DNA of 12,499 bases from DASXYG01 sp036502625 (GTDB taxonomy: Bacteria > Actinomycetota > Actinomycetes > Streptosporangiales > Streptosporangiaceae): assembly GCA_036502625.1 (NCBI GenBank), contig DASXYG010000058.1:1-12499 (forward strand). Reading direction: 5' to 3'. The first letter of the stretch is position 1; each line of letters opens with the position of its first letter. This document shows, one piece after another, positions 11,605 through 12,499 of the stretch. Under the pieces are notes generated by a model. It was not told where the DNA came from. It did not search any database and saw only the letters and a program-made list of their open reading frames with translations. Both the position numbers and the translations under genes were made by a program.

Positions 11605-12499
11605 CGCCCCCGGAGCAGATCGAGGTCCTAATAGCAGGCGCAGGCCCGGCAGGCTCCACCGCCGCGATCTCCCTAGCCCGCCAAGGAATCCCCACCCTCC
11701 TGGTAGACCCCGCCCTCCCCGCAGACCCCACCCTCCCCGCAGACCCCGACCTCCCCGCGAACCCCGGGCTCCCCATCGACCCCGACCTCCCCGCAGACCC
11801 AGGCCCTCCCATAGCCCCGGACCGTCCCGCGAAGGCCGCGCTCTCCGCAGCCACCGCCCGTCCCGTGGACGCCGCCCTCCCCGCTGAGGCCGCCTACGAC
11901 ATCCTCGTGACCGGCCCCGCCCTGCGCGGCCTGGCCTCGATCGGGGTGCGCGCCCCCGCCGCGGCCCGCCCAGCGGACGCGATCGACATCCGCTTCGCCC
12001 CCGGCACACGCCACATCGTCGACGGCGCCGAGGCGATCATCTGCGACCGCGACGCCTTCCGCCACGCCCTCCACCAAGCCGCCACAGACGCCGGCGCCAC
12101 CCCCCTAAGCGGCACCGTCACCGCGCTGACCCCAACGGACACTGGCCACGACGCAGAGATCACCACCCCGCACGGCCCCGTACGCATCAAGGCCCGCCAC
12201 GTCATCCTCGCGGTCGGCTCCGCCAGCCCCCTGACCCCACCCGCCCTCCCCCACGCGTCCGGCACCACCACCGTCCAACGCTTCACCCCCACCCCGCCCC
12301 ACTCACCGCTACCTCAGCCACTCCTGCCGCACCCGACCCTGGCCCTCCCCGCCCCCGAACCCACCCGCACCCCCACGGCCTCCTGCGTCTGGGCCCTCCC
12401 CGCCCCCAACGGCGACCTCACCATCGGCACCACCCACCTAGGCCCCCCATCACCCCCAGAAACCCTGATCGCAACCGCCCTCCAAACCCTCACCACCAC
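11601..12499 (+). CDS. FAD-dependent oxidoreductase, N-terminal part (3'-truncated by the window)
   Basis: The frame opens at GTG 11601, overlapping the polyprenyl synthase stop as GTGA, and remains open to the window end (299 codons visible). Residues 7-36 form an FAD-binding Rossmann start: IEVLIAGAGPAGSTAAISLA with G-x-G-x-x-G at 13-18 and the acidic ribose-binding Asp36. Later segments (ALRGLASIGVRAP, ICDRDAFRHALHQAATDAGA, HVILAVGSASPL, CVWALPAPNGDLTIGT) follow the order seen in the geranylgeranyl reductase/PHBH-like flavoprotein group, but the usual G-A-D-G motif is replaced by V-G-S-A. Between the first fold segment and the rest lies a proline-rich hexapeptide repeat. Coupling to a polyprenyl synthase suggests a prenyl-chain reductase or a related isoprenoid oxidoreductase; this is inference. 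Codon choice includes many A-ending codons (CTA, ATA, GTA, GCA). Confidence 0.75.
   Translation, partial: MTPPEQIEVLIAGAGPAGSTAAISLARQGIPTLLVDPALPADPTLPADPDLPANPGLPIDPDLPADPGPPIAPDRPAKAALSAATARPVDAALPAEAAYDILVTGPALRGLASIGVRAPAAARPADAIDIRFAPGTRHIVDGAEAIICDRDAFRHALHQAATDAGATPLSGTVTALTPTDTGHDAEITTPHGPVRIKARHVILAVGSASPLTPPALPHASGTTTVQRFTPTPPHSPLPQPLLPHPTLALPAPEPTRTPTASCVWALPAPNGDLTIGTTHLGPPSPPETLIATALQTLTT
11709..11816 (+). repeat. Six tandem 18-bp units encoding a Pro-x-Leu-Pro-Ala-Asp hexapeptide
   Basis: Residues 37-72 of the FAD-dependent protein read as six hexapeptides: PALPAD, PTLPAD, PDLPAN, PGLPID, PDLPAD, PGPPIA. At DNA level the unit is about GACCCCNNCCTCCCCGCA. The units differ at single bases, so the array is not brand new. 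Confidence 0.9.

Noticed and set aside
1..12499. CRISPR arrays, tRNA or rRNA genes, insertion sequences, integrases
   Set aside because: The only repeats are in-frame protein repeats or short promoter motifs; no RNA-gene signatures, transposase motifs or terminal inverted repeats with target duplications were seen.

Overview
The window is very GC-rich (roughly three quarters G+C by eye) with strongly G/C-biased third codon positions, GTG starts, start-stop overlaps and many secreted or lipid-anchored proteins. This points to a high-GC actinomycete. The Mak_N_cap-like protein, the tetratricopeptide-like protein and the short S53 peptidase resemble families I know from Streptomyces and related orders (Streptosporangiales such as Actinomadura). 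I cannot fix the genus. No RNA genes, CRISPR arrays or insertion sequences are visible.

Layout. (1) Positions 1-974, plus strand: the tail of an unknown Pro/Ala-rich protein, then a tetratricopeptide-like protein. (2) Positions 1036-6244, minus strand, five closely spaced genes read right to left: a secreted glutamic (G1) peptidase with an extra C-terminal domain, a small lipoprotein, a sulfotransferase with an SCP2-like C-terminus (its start overlaps the lipoprotein stop as ATGA), a protein with a maltokinase N-terminal cap-like domain, and a patatin-like phospholipase. (3) Positions 6411-8068, plus strand, divergent from the G1 gene: a secreted S53 (sedolisin) peptidase overlapping a second small lipoprotein (GTGA overlap). 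(4) Positions 8076-9659, minus strand, convergent with the lipoprotein: a trypsin-fold peptidase without a signal peptide. (5) Positions 9825-12499, plus strand: a Tat-exported protein of unknown function, a long-chain polyprenyl diphosphate synthase, and the first 299 codons of an FAD-dependent oxidoreductase coupled to it by a GTGA overlap.

How it may work together. The centre looks like a proteolysis island: two peptidases of families known for acidic pH optima (G1 and S53) are transcribed divergently, each is followed by a small cysteine-containing lipoprotein, and a trypsin-like enzyme lies next door. A 16-nt box, GGGAGAG-N2-RTGACAG, occurs upstream of the S53 gene and twice, as an inverted pair, between the trypsin-like gene and the Tat-exported gene. 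In two of the three copies it is followed at exactly 21 nt by a TANNNT -10-like hexamer, which suggests shared control. The S53 gene also carries the only in-frame TTA codon I found. The right-hand pair (polyprenyl synthase plus FAD oxidoreductase) looks like an isoprenoid-chain synthesis and modification unit; saturation of a quinone or terpenoid chain is an inference.
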